From contig JAAWBS010000011.1 of the NCBI GenBank assembly GCA_022792815.1, forward strand, positions 1 through 64,000: a DNA stretch of 64,000 bases. The letters run 5' to 3'. The notes under the pieces are model-generated. The model ran no database searches. It saw nothing but the letters and a program-made list of their open reading frames with translations, and was not told where the DNA came from. Made by a program: the position numbers and the translations under genes. The stretch comes from Hungatella sp. GTDB taxonomy: Bacteria > Bacillota > Clostridia > Lachnospirales > Lachnospiraceae. Below are positions 9,823 through 19,581 of the stretch, piece after piece; the stretch's first letter is position 1; each line of letters starts with the position of its first letter.

Positions 9823-10824
9823 ATGGAAGAGAGCAGGCAGAAAGGGCCCGGGGCCGTGGGAACAGAGTCGGCAGAGGGAAACGTGCAGGGCGGTCAGAGG
9901 GAGAAGATCCTGGAGATCAAGGATTTGTGCATGGATTTCTCCTCGGGGAAGAAGCAGACGGTGAAAGCCTTAAACCATGTGACCTTTGACATCTATAAAG
10001 GCGAGAACTTCGGCCTGGTGGGAGAGAGCGGATGCGGCAAGACCACCCTGGGAAGAACCGTGATCCGCCTGTATGACCCCACGTCAGGGGAGATCTTATT
10101 CAACGGAAAGAAGATCTCAGGCAAACTTACCAGGGCTGACAGGGAGTATATCACCAGGAATCTGGCTATGATCTTCCAGGATCCCATCTCCTCTCTGAAC
10201 CCTCGTATGACGGTGGAGGAGATCATCGCCGAGGGGCTGAAGACCAGAGGCATGAGGGATAAGGCAGAGCTGCGCAGACAGGTGTCGGCCATCTTAAACA
10301 AGGTGGGACTTCTGGCGGAACACGGAACCAGGTATCCCCACGAGTTCTCCGGCGGACAGAGGCAGAGGATCGGCATCGCCAGGGCTCTGGTGGTGAAACC
10401 TTCCTTTATCATCGCCGACGAGCCGGTGTCGGCCCTGGATGTGTCCATCCAGGCCCAGGTCATCAACCTTTTGATGGATATCAAGAAGGAGATGGATCTG
10501 ACCATCTTGTTCATCGCCCATAATCTGGCGGTGGTAAAGTATTTTTCCGACCGTATCGGGGTCATGTACTTCGGCAATCTGGTGGAGCTGGCGGATGCGG
10601 ATGAGCTTTACGCCCATCCCGTTCACCCGTATACCAAGTCCCTGCTGTCGGCTATCCCCCAGCCGGATCCGGTCAGCGAGAGGGACAAAAGGCGGCTGTA
10701 CTATGATCCGGATATTCATCGCTATGATGTGGAGAAGCCCAGCTTCCGGGAGATCCGGCCGGGGCACTTTGTGTACGCTTCCGATTCGGAGATGGAGCAG
10801 TATGAGAGGGAGTTGGGACTTTGA
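9823..10824 (+). CDS. Oligopeptide ABC transporter ATP-binding protein (OppF-like)
   Basis: GESGCGKTTLGRT; FSGGQRQRIGIARAL; IADEPVSALDVS. Confidence 0.95.
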   Translation: MEESRQKGPGAVGTESAEGNVQGGQREKILEIKDLCMDFSSGKKQTVKALNHVTFDIYKGENFGLVGESGCGKTTLGRTVIRLYDPTSGEILFNGKKISGKLTRADREYITRNLAMIFQDPISSLNPRMTVEEIIAEGLKTRGMRDKAELRRQVSAILNKVGLLAEHGTRYPHEFSGGQRQRIGIARALVVKPSFIIADEPVSALDVSIQAQVINLLMDIKKEMDLTILFIAHNLAVVKYFSDRIGVMYFGNLVELADADELYAHPVHPYTKSLLSAIPQPDPVSERDKRRLYYDPDIHRYDVEKPSFREIRPGHFVYASDSEMEQYERELGL

Positions 10825-10931
10825 TAAATAGAGGTAATTGAGAAAGTTTAAGCCGTGGGAATAGGTGGTCAGAATATTCGGCCAAGTTTAGACTTTCGCA
10901 AATGCCTGGCATAAAAAGCAGATAGGAGACA

Positions 10932-12248
10932 ATGGGGCGAGTTATGGAAGATAGGATATTGAGAGTGATTGCTACCGGGGACATGTTTATTACCAGGAGG
11001 ATCCCGAGAGAGGGATATGAGGGGTTCGAGCAGGTGAGGGACTGCATCATGGGGCATGATGTGAAGTTCAGCAATCTGGAGATGACCTTTCACCGCCAGG
11101 AGGGATATCCGGCAGCAGTCAGCGGAGGCACTTGGGCTATGATGGATCCGGAGGCCTTAGATGACGTGCAGAGATTTGGATTTAATCTGTATAATACGGC
11201 CAATAATCACTCCGGGGATTATGGGCAGGAGGGGGTTTTAGCCACCATCCGTCACTTGAGAGAGCGGGATATGGTGTTCTCGGGGACCGGAGCGAATCTG
11301 GGGGAGGCTTCACGGGCCTGCTACTTGGAGTGCAGGAAGGGGAGAGTGGCGCTGATCAGCGTGTCCTCCTCGTTCCATGAGTCGGCCAGGGCCGGAGGAC
11401 AGTCTCATGAGATGACGGGAAGACCGGGTCTGAATCCTCTCCGCTTTCAGACCAGATACCATGTGGACCAGAACCATTATGACATGGTCAGGGAACTGGT
11501 GAAGATCACGAAAGTCAACGCGGGAAAGGAATTTTCCATTAAAAACGGATACAGCAATCCTTTTGAACCGGGGACGCTGCCCTTTGGAAGCGCGGGCATG
11601 TTTATCCTGGATGAGACCAACTGGACCGAGAGTATGCCAAACGCGGAAGATATGAAGCGGATCACGGAGGAGATCGCTGAGGCCAGACGGCAGGCGGATG
11701 TGGTGTTTGTCAGCTTCCACGGCCACGAGTGCGACGGGGAGGACACCACGGTTCCGGCCATGTTTCTGGAGACATTTTCCAGGGCCTGCATCGATGCGGG
11801 GGCGGACGTGATCATCGGACATGGGCCTCATGAGCTGAGAGGAATCGAGGTCTACAAGGGTAAAGTGATCTTCTACAGCTTAGGAAACTTCCTCTTTGAG
11901 ACGGAGACCGTGGGTCTGCAGCCCTATGACGCTTACATAAACCGGAAGATGCCTTTGGATACCAAAGTGGGAAGCTACATGGATAACCGCAGCAAGAACG
12001 GGACCGTGGGGTACGGTGTGCTGGAGAACATCTGGAGGGCCGTCATGGCCGGCTGGACCATGGAGGACGGGAAGGTGACCGGAGTGCAGCTCTACCCCAT
12101 CAGCCTGGGACTCCACGACAAGCGGCCCAGGAAGGGGGAACCCCGGATGAGTGGGGACGAGGAGGTGCTTAAGTACCTTCAGAGCCTCAGTGACCGGTAC
12201 GGGACGAAGATCCGGATTGAGAACGGTGTGGGGTATATTGATTTGTAA
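10932..12248 (+). CDS. CapA-family protein (poly-gamma-glutamate capsule-type metallophosphoesterase fold)
   Basis: ATGDMFITRR; NLEMTF; NTANNHSGDYG; IIGHGPHELRGIEVYKGKVIFYSLGNFLF. Confidence 0.88.
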   Translation: MGRVMEDRILRVIATGDMFITRRIPREGYEGFEQVRDCIMGHDVKFSNLEMTFHRQEGYPAAVSGGTWAMMDPEALDDVQRFGFNLYNTANNHSGDYGQEGVLATIRHLRERDMVFSGTGANLGEASRACYLECRKGRVALISVSSSFHESARAGGQSHEMTGRPGLNPLRFQTRYHVDQNHYDMVRELVKITKVNAGKEFSIKNGYSNPFEPGTLPFGSAGMFILDETNWTESMPNAEDMKRITEEIAEARRQADVVFVSFHGHECDGEDTTVPAMFLETFSRACIDAGADVIIGHGPHELRGIEVYKGKVIFYSLGNFLFETETVGLQPYDAYINRKMPLDTKVGSYMDNRSKNGTVGYGVLENIWRAVMAGWTMEDGKVTGVQLYPISLGLHDKRPRKGEPRMSGDEEVLKYLQSLSDRYGTKIRIENGVGYIDL

Positions 12249-12300
12249 GGGGATATAGGAGAACGGTATAGTGAATCGGTATGACGATGAGAGGCCGTCG

Positions 12301-12343
12301 GGCCGGGCAGGCGTATCCTTTGTGGGATACAGCCTGCCCGGCC
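12301..12343 (+). terminator. GC-rich terminator-like hairpin after capA-like gene
   Basis: GGCCGGGCAGGCGTATCC / GGATACAGCCTGCCCGGCC, one-base bulge, weak T-tract. Confidence 0.65.
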
Positions 12344-12519
12344 TATTTGCTGTGCAGGCATACGGCACCGGATTTACAGAGGAAGATTGATGGCGTTTTG
12401 TGCGATTTTTCTCTTCCCAATACGGAAGAATTGTGATAAACTGGGAGCACAGAATATCTTCCAGGTAGTGCTGTATAGAAGTGGATTCATGGAATTCTAC
12501 GATTCTGCAACAGAGTCAA

Positions 12520-12536
12520 CCCCTGGCCGCCAGGGG
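12520..12536 (+). promoter_or_regulatory. Short palindrome upstream of NERD/Jet cassette (possible operator)
   Basis: CCCCTGG-CCG-CCAGGGG, 60 bp before the NERD ATG. Confidence 0.3.
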
Positions 12537-12595
12537 ATTCAAGGATAATCTATTTTAAAACCCCTGAGACAGAAAGTGAAGACGGAGGCATCAGC

Positions 12596-13756
12596 ATGGG
12601 ATTTTTTACAAAGATGAGGGAGCCGGTGTTTTTGAGGGAGAGCAGCCGCCTTGAAGAGCGGCTGGAAGAATTGAGAGCGCTGGAGCCGTTATTGAATGAG
12701 GAGGGGAGGCTGAAGCTTCGCCAGGATATGAGATATGTGGAGGCGGGCATCGTGGGGGAGAGGAATATCGCTTTTGAGCTGAAGAACAGCCACATGCCCG
12801 TGTATGTGATCCATGATCTGTATCTTAGGGACGGGGAACTGACCTCCCAGATCGACTACCTTGTCGTGACCAGAAAGATCTGTTTTGTGATCGAGTGCAA
12901 GAACCTGTACGGAGATATCGAGATCGACAGCCAGGGGGCATTTATCAGGACCATGGAGCTTGGCAGGCAGAGGAGGAGGGAGGGAATCTACTCGCCTATC
13001 ACCCAGAATAAACGGCATATGGCCCTGCTTAAAAAGCTTAGGTCCGAGCAGCACAGAGGGCTTTTCGGCCGTTTTTTAGGCCGGCAGGATTTTGAGGAAC
13101 AGCACCGGTCGGTGGTGGTGCTGGCCAATCCAAAGACCGTGCTGGATGCCAGATATGCCAGGCAGGAGGTGAGAAGCCAGGTGATCCGGGCCGACCAGCT
13201 GGTGGGATATATCCAGGAGGAGTATGAGAACTCCCAGGCCCAGGAGCGGTCGGACAAGGAACTTTTGCAGTGGGCCAGGTCCTACCTGGAGCTTTTACAG
13301 GAGGATGACACCGATTATCTGGAGCGATATGAGAAATACCGGAAAACCGAAGGGGAAGAGGAGAGCGGAGGGGCGCCTGCAGCTTGGGGCGGCGATTTTG
13401 GGGGACATGGAGACCGGGGAGCCGAATGTTCGGGCAGAGGCGGTGAGCGCCGGGAGGAAGACAGGGACAGGAGGCTTAAGGAAGGCGGAGCGGCCGGTAC
13501 AGCCGCTGTTCAGGACACGGAATATGACCGTCTGATCAAGGATTTGAGAGTCTACCGATGGAAGATGAGCCAGGCGGAGGGCATTAAGCCCTACTATGTG
13601 TTTAATGACAATCAGATGATGGATCTGATCCGAAAGTCCCCTTCCAATCTGGAAGAACTGATGACCGTCTCAGGTTTCGGGCCGACGAAAGCCGAGAAGT
13701 ACGGGCCGGCGCTTCTTGAGATCCTGACTCGTCATCGCCGGAACATGGCACACTGA
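12596..13756 (+). CDS. NERD-domain (nuclease-related) protein with C-terminal HRDC domain
   Basis: N-terminal GERNIAFEL…QIDYLVVTRKICFVIECKNLYGDI (D…ExK nuclease-like core), low-complexity linker, C-terminal LIKDLRVYRWKMSQAEGIKPYYVFNDNQMMDLIRKSPSNLEELMTVSGFGPTKAEKYG (HRDC). Confidence 0.85.
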   Translation: MGFFTKMREPVFLRESSRLEERLEELRALEPLLNEEGRLKLRQDMRYVEAGIVGERNIAFELKNSHMPVYVIHDLYLRDGELTSQIDYLVVTRKICFVIECKNLYGDIEIDSQGAFIRTMELGRQRRREGIYSPITQNKRHMALLKKLRSEQHRGLFGRFLGRQDFEEQHRSVVVLANPKTVLDARYARQEVRSQVIRADQLVGYIQEEYENSQAQERSDKELLQWARSYLELLQEDDTDYLERYEKYRKTEGEEESGGAPAAWGGDFGGHGDRGAECSGRGGERREEDRDRRLKEGGAAGTAAVQDTEYDRLIKDLRVYRWKMSQAEGIKPYYVFNDNQMMDLIRKSPSNLEELMTVSGFGPTKAEKYGPALLEILTRHRRNMAH

Positions 13757-13835
13757 CGACGGTGCTTCCTTAAGAGGCGTCGTCGGAGAACAGCCCGGCA
13801 GACGAAGCGATAAGTATTTCGAGGAAAGGCAGACT

Positions 13836-15224
13836 ATGGCAAACCAATTTTTAGAGATACCGGAATCCTTCTGGAGCCTGTTTCGCTCCAGGAACCGACA
13901 GATCTATATCGATGCCCTTTTACAGGTCAATGAGGAGTACCAGTACAGCAATTATTACCTCAGCAGGGAGATCTGCATCCAGACCCTCAGCGACTATTTT
14001 ACCAGGCAGAAAGTGACCTTGGAGCAGGAGGAGACGGAGGATGACTTTGATCTGTTAGAGCCTCTGTCCACTCGGATTCTCAATTGGCTCCTTCGGACCG
14101 GATGGCTGAGGAAGGTGGAAGATTACGGCGCCATGGCGGTCAATATCGTCATTCCCGACTACGCGGCGGTGTTTGTGGATGCATTTGCCCATCTGGCGGG
14201 GGAGGAGGAGGACGAGACTCAGGTGTATATCCAGAATGTCTATGCCATCCTGTTTGCGTTTAAAAATGATCCCAGGTCCAATATCTCCTTGCTGAAGACG
14301 GCGTTAATCAACACCAGACGACTGAACAAGACTCTCCAGGACATGCTCCACAACATGGACAAATTTTTCGGAAGTCTTTTGGAACAGCAGGTGTACGGGG
14401 ACCTTCTGAGAGAGCATCTGGACGGCTATGTGGAGGAGATTGTGAAGAAGAAGTATCACATTTTAAAGACATCGGATAACTTCTACCTCTACAAGACCGA
14501 CATCAAGAGGTGGCTTGGGGAGATGCGCCAGAATCTGCCGTGGCTGGAGACCGTGTGCCAGCGCAACCGGCAGCTGCGGGGCCTGGATATCCAGGTGGAG
14601 GAGCTGGTGAAGCAGCTGGATCTGATCGAGAGGGGATTCGACGACATCGAACACCGGATCATCAACATGGACAGGGAGCACACCAGATACATCAGGGCCA
14701 CAGTGACAAGGCTTAACTATCTGCTGAACAGAGAAGACAACATGAAGGGGCTTGTGATCCGGCTGCTGAACCACCTGTCCCGAACCGACGGGCAGAAAGA
14801 GCAGGAACTGGAGACGGAGCGAGTGGCCGGGCTGATGAATCTGTCCCAGATGACGGTGATTTCAGAGAAATCTCTGTACAAAAGGCGCCGCCCCAGGGCG
14901 GATTTTATGGACGGACTAGCCCAGGAGGAAGAGAGCGAGGAACTGTCCGGGGAGGAGATCCTGAAGCTGAATAAGATAAAAAACCGGTACAGCCGCAAGC
15001 AGATCGAGGCCTTTATCCTGGAGCGGATGAAGGATGGAAGGCTGGAGGTGACAGGGGATACGGCTGCCACAGAGGAAGATTTCGAGAAGCTGGTTCTGGC
15101 CTACGACGATGCGGCCAGAAAAGACAGTCCCTACCGGGTGACGGAGCAGGAGACGGAGATGATCGATAATGGTCAGTACCGATATCCTGGTCTTATATTC
15201 GAAAAGAAGAGGAACAGAAGATGA
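13836..15224 (+). CDS. JetA-family (DUF5716-like) Wadjet/MukF-type kleisin subunit
   Basis: FLEIPESFWSLFRSRNRQIYIDALLQVNEEYQYSNYYLSREICIQTLSDYF; position before JetB/JetC; 4-bp overlap with next gene. Confidence 0.8.
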   Translation: MANQFLEIPESFWSLFRSRNRQIYIDALLQVNEEYQYSNYYLSREICIQTLSDYFTRQKVTLEQEETEDDFDLLEPLSTRILNWLLRTGWLRKVEDYGAMAVNIVIPDYAAVFVDAFAHLAGEEEDETQVYIQNVYAILFAFKNDPRSNISLLKTALINTRRLNKTLQDMLHNMDKFFGSLLEQQVYGDLLREHLDGYVEEIVKKKYHILKTSDNFYLYKTDIKRWLGEMRQNLPWLETVCQRNRQLRGLDIQVEELVKQLDLIERGFDDIEHRIINMDREHTRYIRATVTRLNYLLNREDNMKGLVIRLLNHLSRTDGQKEQELETERVAGLMNLSQMTVISEKSLYKRRRPRADFMDGLAQEEESEELSGEEILKLNKIKNRYSRKQIEAFILERMKDGRLEVTGDTAATEEDFEKLVLAYDDAARKDSPYRVTEQETEMIDNGQYRYPGLIFEKKRNRR

Positions 15225-15838
15225 TCAACTACTATGAGGAGCTGTCTGGGGAGGAACAGAGGCAGGTGACGGAGTCCATACAGGCCCTGTGCCGGCAGAC
15301 CTTTATCCTGGAGCGGCGGTATGACAGAAAGACCAGGAGATATCAGATCAACCGGGAGTATTATCAGTGCAGCAAGCACCTGGAGTTTGTCAAGGCATAT
15401 TTTGCCATCATGGATATCCAGGTGATGGAGAACAGCCAGATCGGGGTGATCTACATCCGCGGAGAGCAGGTGGTGGGGGAGAAGCTGCCCAAACTGGCCA
15501 CCCTGTACATTCTGATCCTGAAACTGATCTACGACGAGCAGATGTCTGCGGTGTCTACCTCCGTCAACGCGGTGACTTCTCTGGGGGAGATCCACGAGAA
15601 GCTGGGAACCTACCGGATTTTGAAGAAACAGCCCTCCACGACCGATATCCGTCGGGCCATCGCGCTGCTGAAACGGTATCAGATCATAGAGCCTCTGGAT
15701 ATTTTGGAGGAGATGAACGGCCAGAGCCGTCTGGTGATCTATCCCACTATCCATGTAGTTCTCATGGGAGACGACGTCAGGGCTCTGATCGAGACTTACG
15801 AGGAAGGGGAGGAAGAAGATGACGAACCAGAGGTTTGA
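15221..15838 (+). CDS. JetB-family (DUF4194-like, MukE/KITE-type) subunit
   Basis: Size and position; LPKLATLYILILKLIYDEQ…TDIRRAIALLKRYQIIEPLD winged-helix style; overlaps neighbours on both sides. Confidence 0.78.
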   Translation: MINYYEELSGEEQRQVTESIQALCRQTFILERRYDRKTRRYQINREYYQCSKHLEFVKAYFAIMDIQVMENSQIGVIYIRGEQVVGEKLPKLATLYILILKLIYDEQMSAVSTSVNAVTSLGEIHEKLGTYRILKKQPSTTDIRRAIALLKRYQIIEPLDILEEMNGQSRLVIYPTIHVVLMGDDVRALIETYEEGEEEDDEPEV

Positions 15839-18800
15839 GGCCCTGTCCAGGATCTGTCTGAACAATTGGCACTATATCAGGCACAAGACACTCTCGTTCC
15901 ACGACGGGATCAATTTTTTTACAGGACATTCGGGAAGCGGCAAGTCCACGGTCATCGACGCCATGCAGATCGTCCTCTACGCCAACACCGACGGAAGGGG
16001 GTTCTTCAACAAGGCGGCGGCGGACGACTCGGACCGGAGTCTGATCGAGTACCTGCGGGGCATGATCAATATCGGGGAGGACAACAACTTTTCCTACCTG
16101 CGCAACCATAATTTTTCCAGCACCATTGTACTGGAGCTTAAGAGAACCGACACGGGGGAATGCCAGTGCGTGGGGGTGGTCTTCGACGTGGAGACCGGTA
16201 CCAACGAGATATCCAGGATGTTTTTCTGGCACATGAGCCCTATGCCGGACCATGAGTACCGAAATGAAGAGGCTGGCCGGGCCATGACCACCGACGAGGT
16301 GAAACGGTGGCTGGTGGACACATTTCCCAAGGAGGAATATAATTTCAGTTCCAACAATGAGCGATTCCGCAAACAGCTGTACGACGTCTACCTTGGGGGG
16401 CTGGATTCGGAAAAATTCCCCCTTCTCTTCAAGCGGGCAATCCCCTTCCGCATGAACATCAAGCTGGAAGAGTTTGTGAAAGAATATATCTGCATGGAGC
16501 AGGATATTCACATCGAGGATATGCAGCAGAGCGTCATGGAATACGGGCGAATGCGGCAGAAGATTGAGGACACCTGCCGGGAGATCGAGGCGCTGAAAGG
16601 GATCTGCGGCCAGCACGATCGGGTGACCGGGATCAAAAAGGAGATGGAGGACTACGGATACTACAGCGCTAAGCTGGATATCCTTCAGGGCCGGCTTAAG
16701 GTGTCGGAATGTCAGGATAAGATCCATATATTGGAGGACAATGAGAAAAAAACCGAGGCTGCCGTCCAACAGGAGCAGACTGATATCGAGGAGATGACCA
16801 GACAGAGTGACGAGCTGCTGCGGCGTATCAGTGCCACCGGCTACGACCAGATGAAAGAGCAGCTGGCCGCCCTCAATGATCTGGTGGAGCGCTTGGGCAG
16901 CAGCAAGGCCAGATGGGAGCAGACCGGGGCTGCCCTGAAGCGGTGGGAGGACGAGGACAGCGTCTCCAATCGGACTCTGTGGGACATCGAGTCCTTTGAG
17001 CAGGCAGCGATCCGGGAGGAGGAGTTAAAGCGGCTGAAAAGCGACTTGTCGGATCTGCGTAAGGATGTGGAAAGGCAGAGGCAGAATGCCCAGAGTGAGC
17101 TGCGGGATCTGCAGAGAAGGGAGAAGGCGGCCAGAGAGGAGCTGCGCCAGCTGAAAGCGGGAAACAAGGCTTATCCCACAGAGCTGGAACAGGCCAGAAC
17201 CATCCTGCAGAACCGCCTGTACCAGGAGACCGGCAAAAGCGTCCATGTGGAGATTCTGGCAGATCTTTTAGATATTAGGGACGAGCAGTGGAGAAACGCG
17301 GTGGAGGGCTACATGGGTTTCAACAAGCTGACCGTGATCGTGGAGCCCAGGTATGCCCGGACGGCCATGAAGATCTACGAGGAGATGGACAAGGAGAAAT
17401 TCTTCCGGGTGGCGGTGCTGGACACGGAGCAGGTACTCTCCGACCGACATCAGGTGGAGCGGGGATCCCTGGCGGAGGAGGTGGAGGCCGGAAGCGATTA
17501 TGCCCAGGCCTACGTGAATTTCCTTCTGGGCCGGGTAATGAAATGCGAGACCGTCGACGAGCTGAGAAAATACCGCATCGGCATCACAAAAACCTGTGTG
17601 TCCTACCATAATTATCGGATTCAGCACATCAATCCGTCCCTCTATACCACCAACGCCTATATCGGAAAAAACAGTGTACGCCAGAGGATAAAGCTTCTGG
17701 AAAAAAGCATAGAGGACATGGAGAAGGGCATGATTCCGTGGCAGGAGGTCTTAAAAGACGCGGACCGGGTTCTGGGGCTGGAATATCTGAGCCAGGACGC
17801 GGGAGTCTACCTGGAGTGGAAGGCAGATCTGGTTTCCTACAAGAAGAAACGGGCAGAGCAGGCCGCGCTGAGGTCCAAGCTGGAGGAGCTGATGTCCCAG
17901 GATGTGGAACAGTGGGAAAAGGACCGGCAGGCGCTGACGCAGCTGTGCGACCAGAAAAAGGCAGTCTTGCGCCAGCTGCAGCGTCAGGCGGATGACATCA
18001 CACGAAATAAGGAGCAGGAGAGAAAGAACCTGGTAACCCTCCAGGAGGAGCTGGTGGAAAAGGAGAGGGATCTTACGGTCTGCCAGGAGAGGGAGGAGGA
18101 GCTGTCCCAGGTCCTGAAGGCCAGGAAAAATCCACGCTATGACCTTCTGCGGACCGAATACTTAGGAGAGCTGGCGAAGGCGGAGGAGAGAAGGCAGCAG
18201 GAGATGAACCGGCTGGTGGATCTTCGGGCCGGGTATCTGCGCACCTGGCAGAACCGGAACTTTTCTCCCACCACGGAGGACAACCGGGAGTATCGGGAGC
18301 TGCTGGAACACCTAAGCGACGATCGTCTGGAGGAGTTTCGGATTCGGGCGACAGAGCAGGCCAGGACGGCGGTGGAGCACTTTAAAGACGACTTTATGTA
18401 CAAGATCCGGAGCGCGATCAAGGAGGCGCAGCAGCGGAAAGACGAGTTGAACCGGATCATCAGCCGGCTGGATTTCGGAAAGGACAAGTACCAGTTTTAC
18501 ATCGGGAAGAACAAGGGGCCTGACGGACAGTACTATGATATGTTTATGGATGAGTCCCTGGAGATCGACCCGTCGGATCTGGATATCGGCCTGGACAATC
18601 AGCTGAATCTGTTTACCATGGAACACGAGAATCACTACGGGGCCATGATCAATGACCTGATCAGCATCTTCATCCCCCCGGAGCAGGCATCGGCCGAGGA
18701 GCTGGAGCAGGCACGCCGCAACATGGACCGGTATGCGGACTACCGCACTTACCTCTCTTTTGACATGCAGCAGCTGATCCGCAGCGAGGACGAGGTGATC

Positions 18801-19178
18801 AAGATCCGGCTCAGCAAGATGATCAAGAAGAACTCCGGGGGAGAGGGACAGAACCCTCTTTACGTGGCACTTCTGGCCAGCTTTGCCCAGGCCTATAAGA
18901 TCGACTTGAAGCCGGGACTTCTGAGAAATCCCACCATCCGCCTGGTGGTGCTGGACGAGGCATTTTCCAAGATGGACGGGGAGAAGGTGGCCAGCTGCAT
19001 CCAGCTGATCCGGGGGCTTGGGTTCCAGGCCCTCATCAGCGCCACCAACGACAAGATCCAGAACTACTTAGAGACCGTGGACAAGATCTTCGTCTTCGCC
19101 AACCCCAACAAGAAGGCCATCTCGATCCAGGAGTTTGAGAAGCTGAACTTTGAAAAGCTGAGGGAGAGCGAGGAATAG
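15819..19178 (+). CDS. JetC-family SMC-like ATPase (MukB/SbcC-like)
   Basis: Walker A FFTGHSGSGKSTVIDAMQ; long coiled coils with hinge-like centre; signature KNSGGEGQNPLYVALLASF; Walker B IRLVVLDEAFSKMDGEK. Confidence 0.9.
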   Translation: MTNQRFEALSRICLNNWHYIRHKTLSFHDGINFFTGHSGSGKSTVIDAMQIVLYANTDGRGFFNKAAADDSDRSLIEYLRGMINIGEDNNFSYLRNHNFSSTIVLELKRTDTGECQCVGVVFDVETGTNEISRMFFWHMSPMPDHEYRNEEAGRAMTTDEVKRWLVDTFPKEEYNFSSNNERFRKQLYDVYLGGLDSEKFPLLFKRAIPFRMNIKLEEFVKEYICMEQDIHIEDMQQSVMEYGRMRQKIEDTCREIEALKGICGQHDRVTGIKKEMEDYGYYSAKLDILQGRLKVSECQDKIHILEDNEKKTEAAVQQEQTDIEEMTRQSDELLRRISATGYDQMKEQLAALNDLVERLGSSKARWEQTGAALKRWEDEDSVSNRTLWDIESFEQAAIREEELKRLKSDLSDLRKDVERQRQNAQSELRDLQRREKAAREELRQLKAGNKAYPTELEQARTILQNRLYQETGKSVHVEILADLLDIRDEQWRNAVEGYMGFNKLTVIVEPRYARTAMKIYEEMDKEKFFRVAVLDTEQVLSDRHQVERGSLAEEVEAGSDYAQAYVNFLLGRVMKCETVDELRKYRIGITKTCVSYHNYRIQHINPSLYTTNAYIGKNSVRQRIKLLEKSIEDMEKGMIPWQEVLKDADRVLGLEYLSQDAGVYLEWKADLVSYKKKRAEQAALRSKLEELMSQDVEQWEKDRQALTQLCDQKKAVLRQLQRQADDITRNKEQERKNLVTLQEELVEKERDLTVCQEREEELSQVLKARKNPRYDLLRTEYLGELAKAEERRQQEMNRLVDLRAGYLRTWQNRNFSPTTEDNREYRELLEHLSDDRLEEFRIRATEQARTAVEHFKDDFMYKIRSAIKEAQQRKDELNRIISRLDFGKDKYQFYIGKNKGPDGQYYDMFMDESLEIDPSDLDIGLDNQLNLFTMEHENHYGAMINDLISIFIPPEQASAEELEQARRNMDRYADYRTYLSFDMQQLIRSEDEVIKIRLSKMIKKNSGGEGQNPLYVALLASFAQAYKIDLKPGLLRNPTIRLVVLDEAFSKMDGEKVASCIQLIRGLGFQALISATNDKIQNYLETVDKIFVFANPNKKAISIQEFEKLNFEKLRESEE

Positions 19179-19202
19179 GTAATTGCGAGAGGAGAGCGTG
19201 CG

Positions 19203-19472
19203 ATGGAAGTGAGAAGACATATCTATTTTTCTGGGATGGTACAGGGGGTGGGGTTTCGTTACCGGTCCAGCTACCTGGCTCAGAGCAGACATCTGACCGG
19301 TTGGGTGAAAAACCTTTGGGATGACCGGGTGGAGATGGAGGTTCAGGGGGAAGAGGGGCAGATTGAGCGCTTTTTGGAAGACTTAAAGGGGCAGAGGTTT
19401 ATCTCTATAGAAAATATGGAGATGGCAGAGATTCCCTGTGTGAAGGAGTCTGGGTTTAAAGTGGTGTACTGA
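19203..19472 (+). CDS. Acylphosphatase
   Basis: RRHIYFSGMVQGVGFRYRSSYLAQSRHLTGWVKNLWDDRVEMEVQGEE. Confidence 0.93.
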   Translation: MEVRRHIYFSGMVQGVGFRYRSSYLAQSRHLTGWVKNLWDDRVEMEVQGEEGQIERFLEDLKGQRFISIENMEMAEIPCVKESGFKVVY

Positions 19473-19581
19473 CAGGTACATCTTTGAACTAGCGGCACCG
19501 ATATACGACTGCTGTGCAGGCACGGGAGGGTATGGGATTGGCCGATGGATATCAAGTTGGTGATGAGAGGGGTATAAGGCT

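Noticed and set aside
19203-19472. Small gene after JetC as a divergent JetD
   Set aside because: Clear acylphosphatase motifs and far too small for JetD
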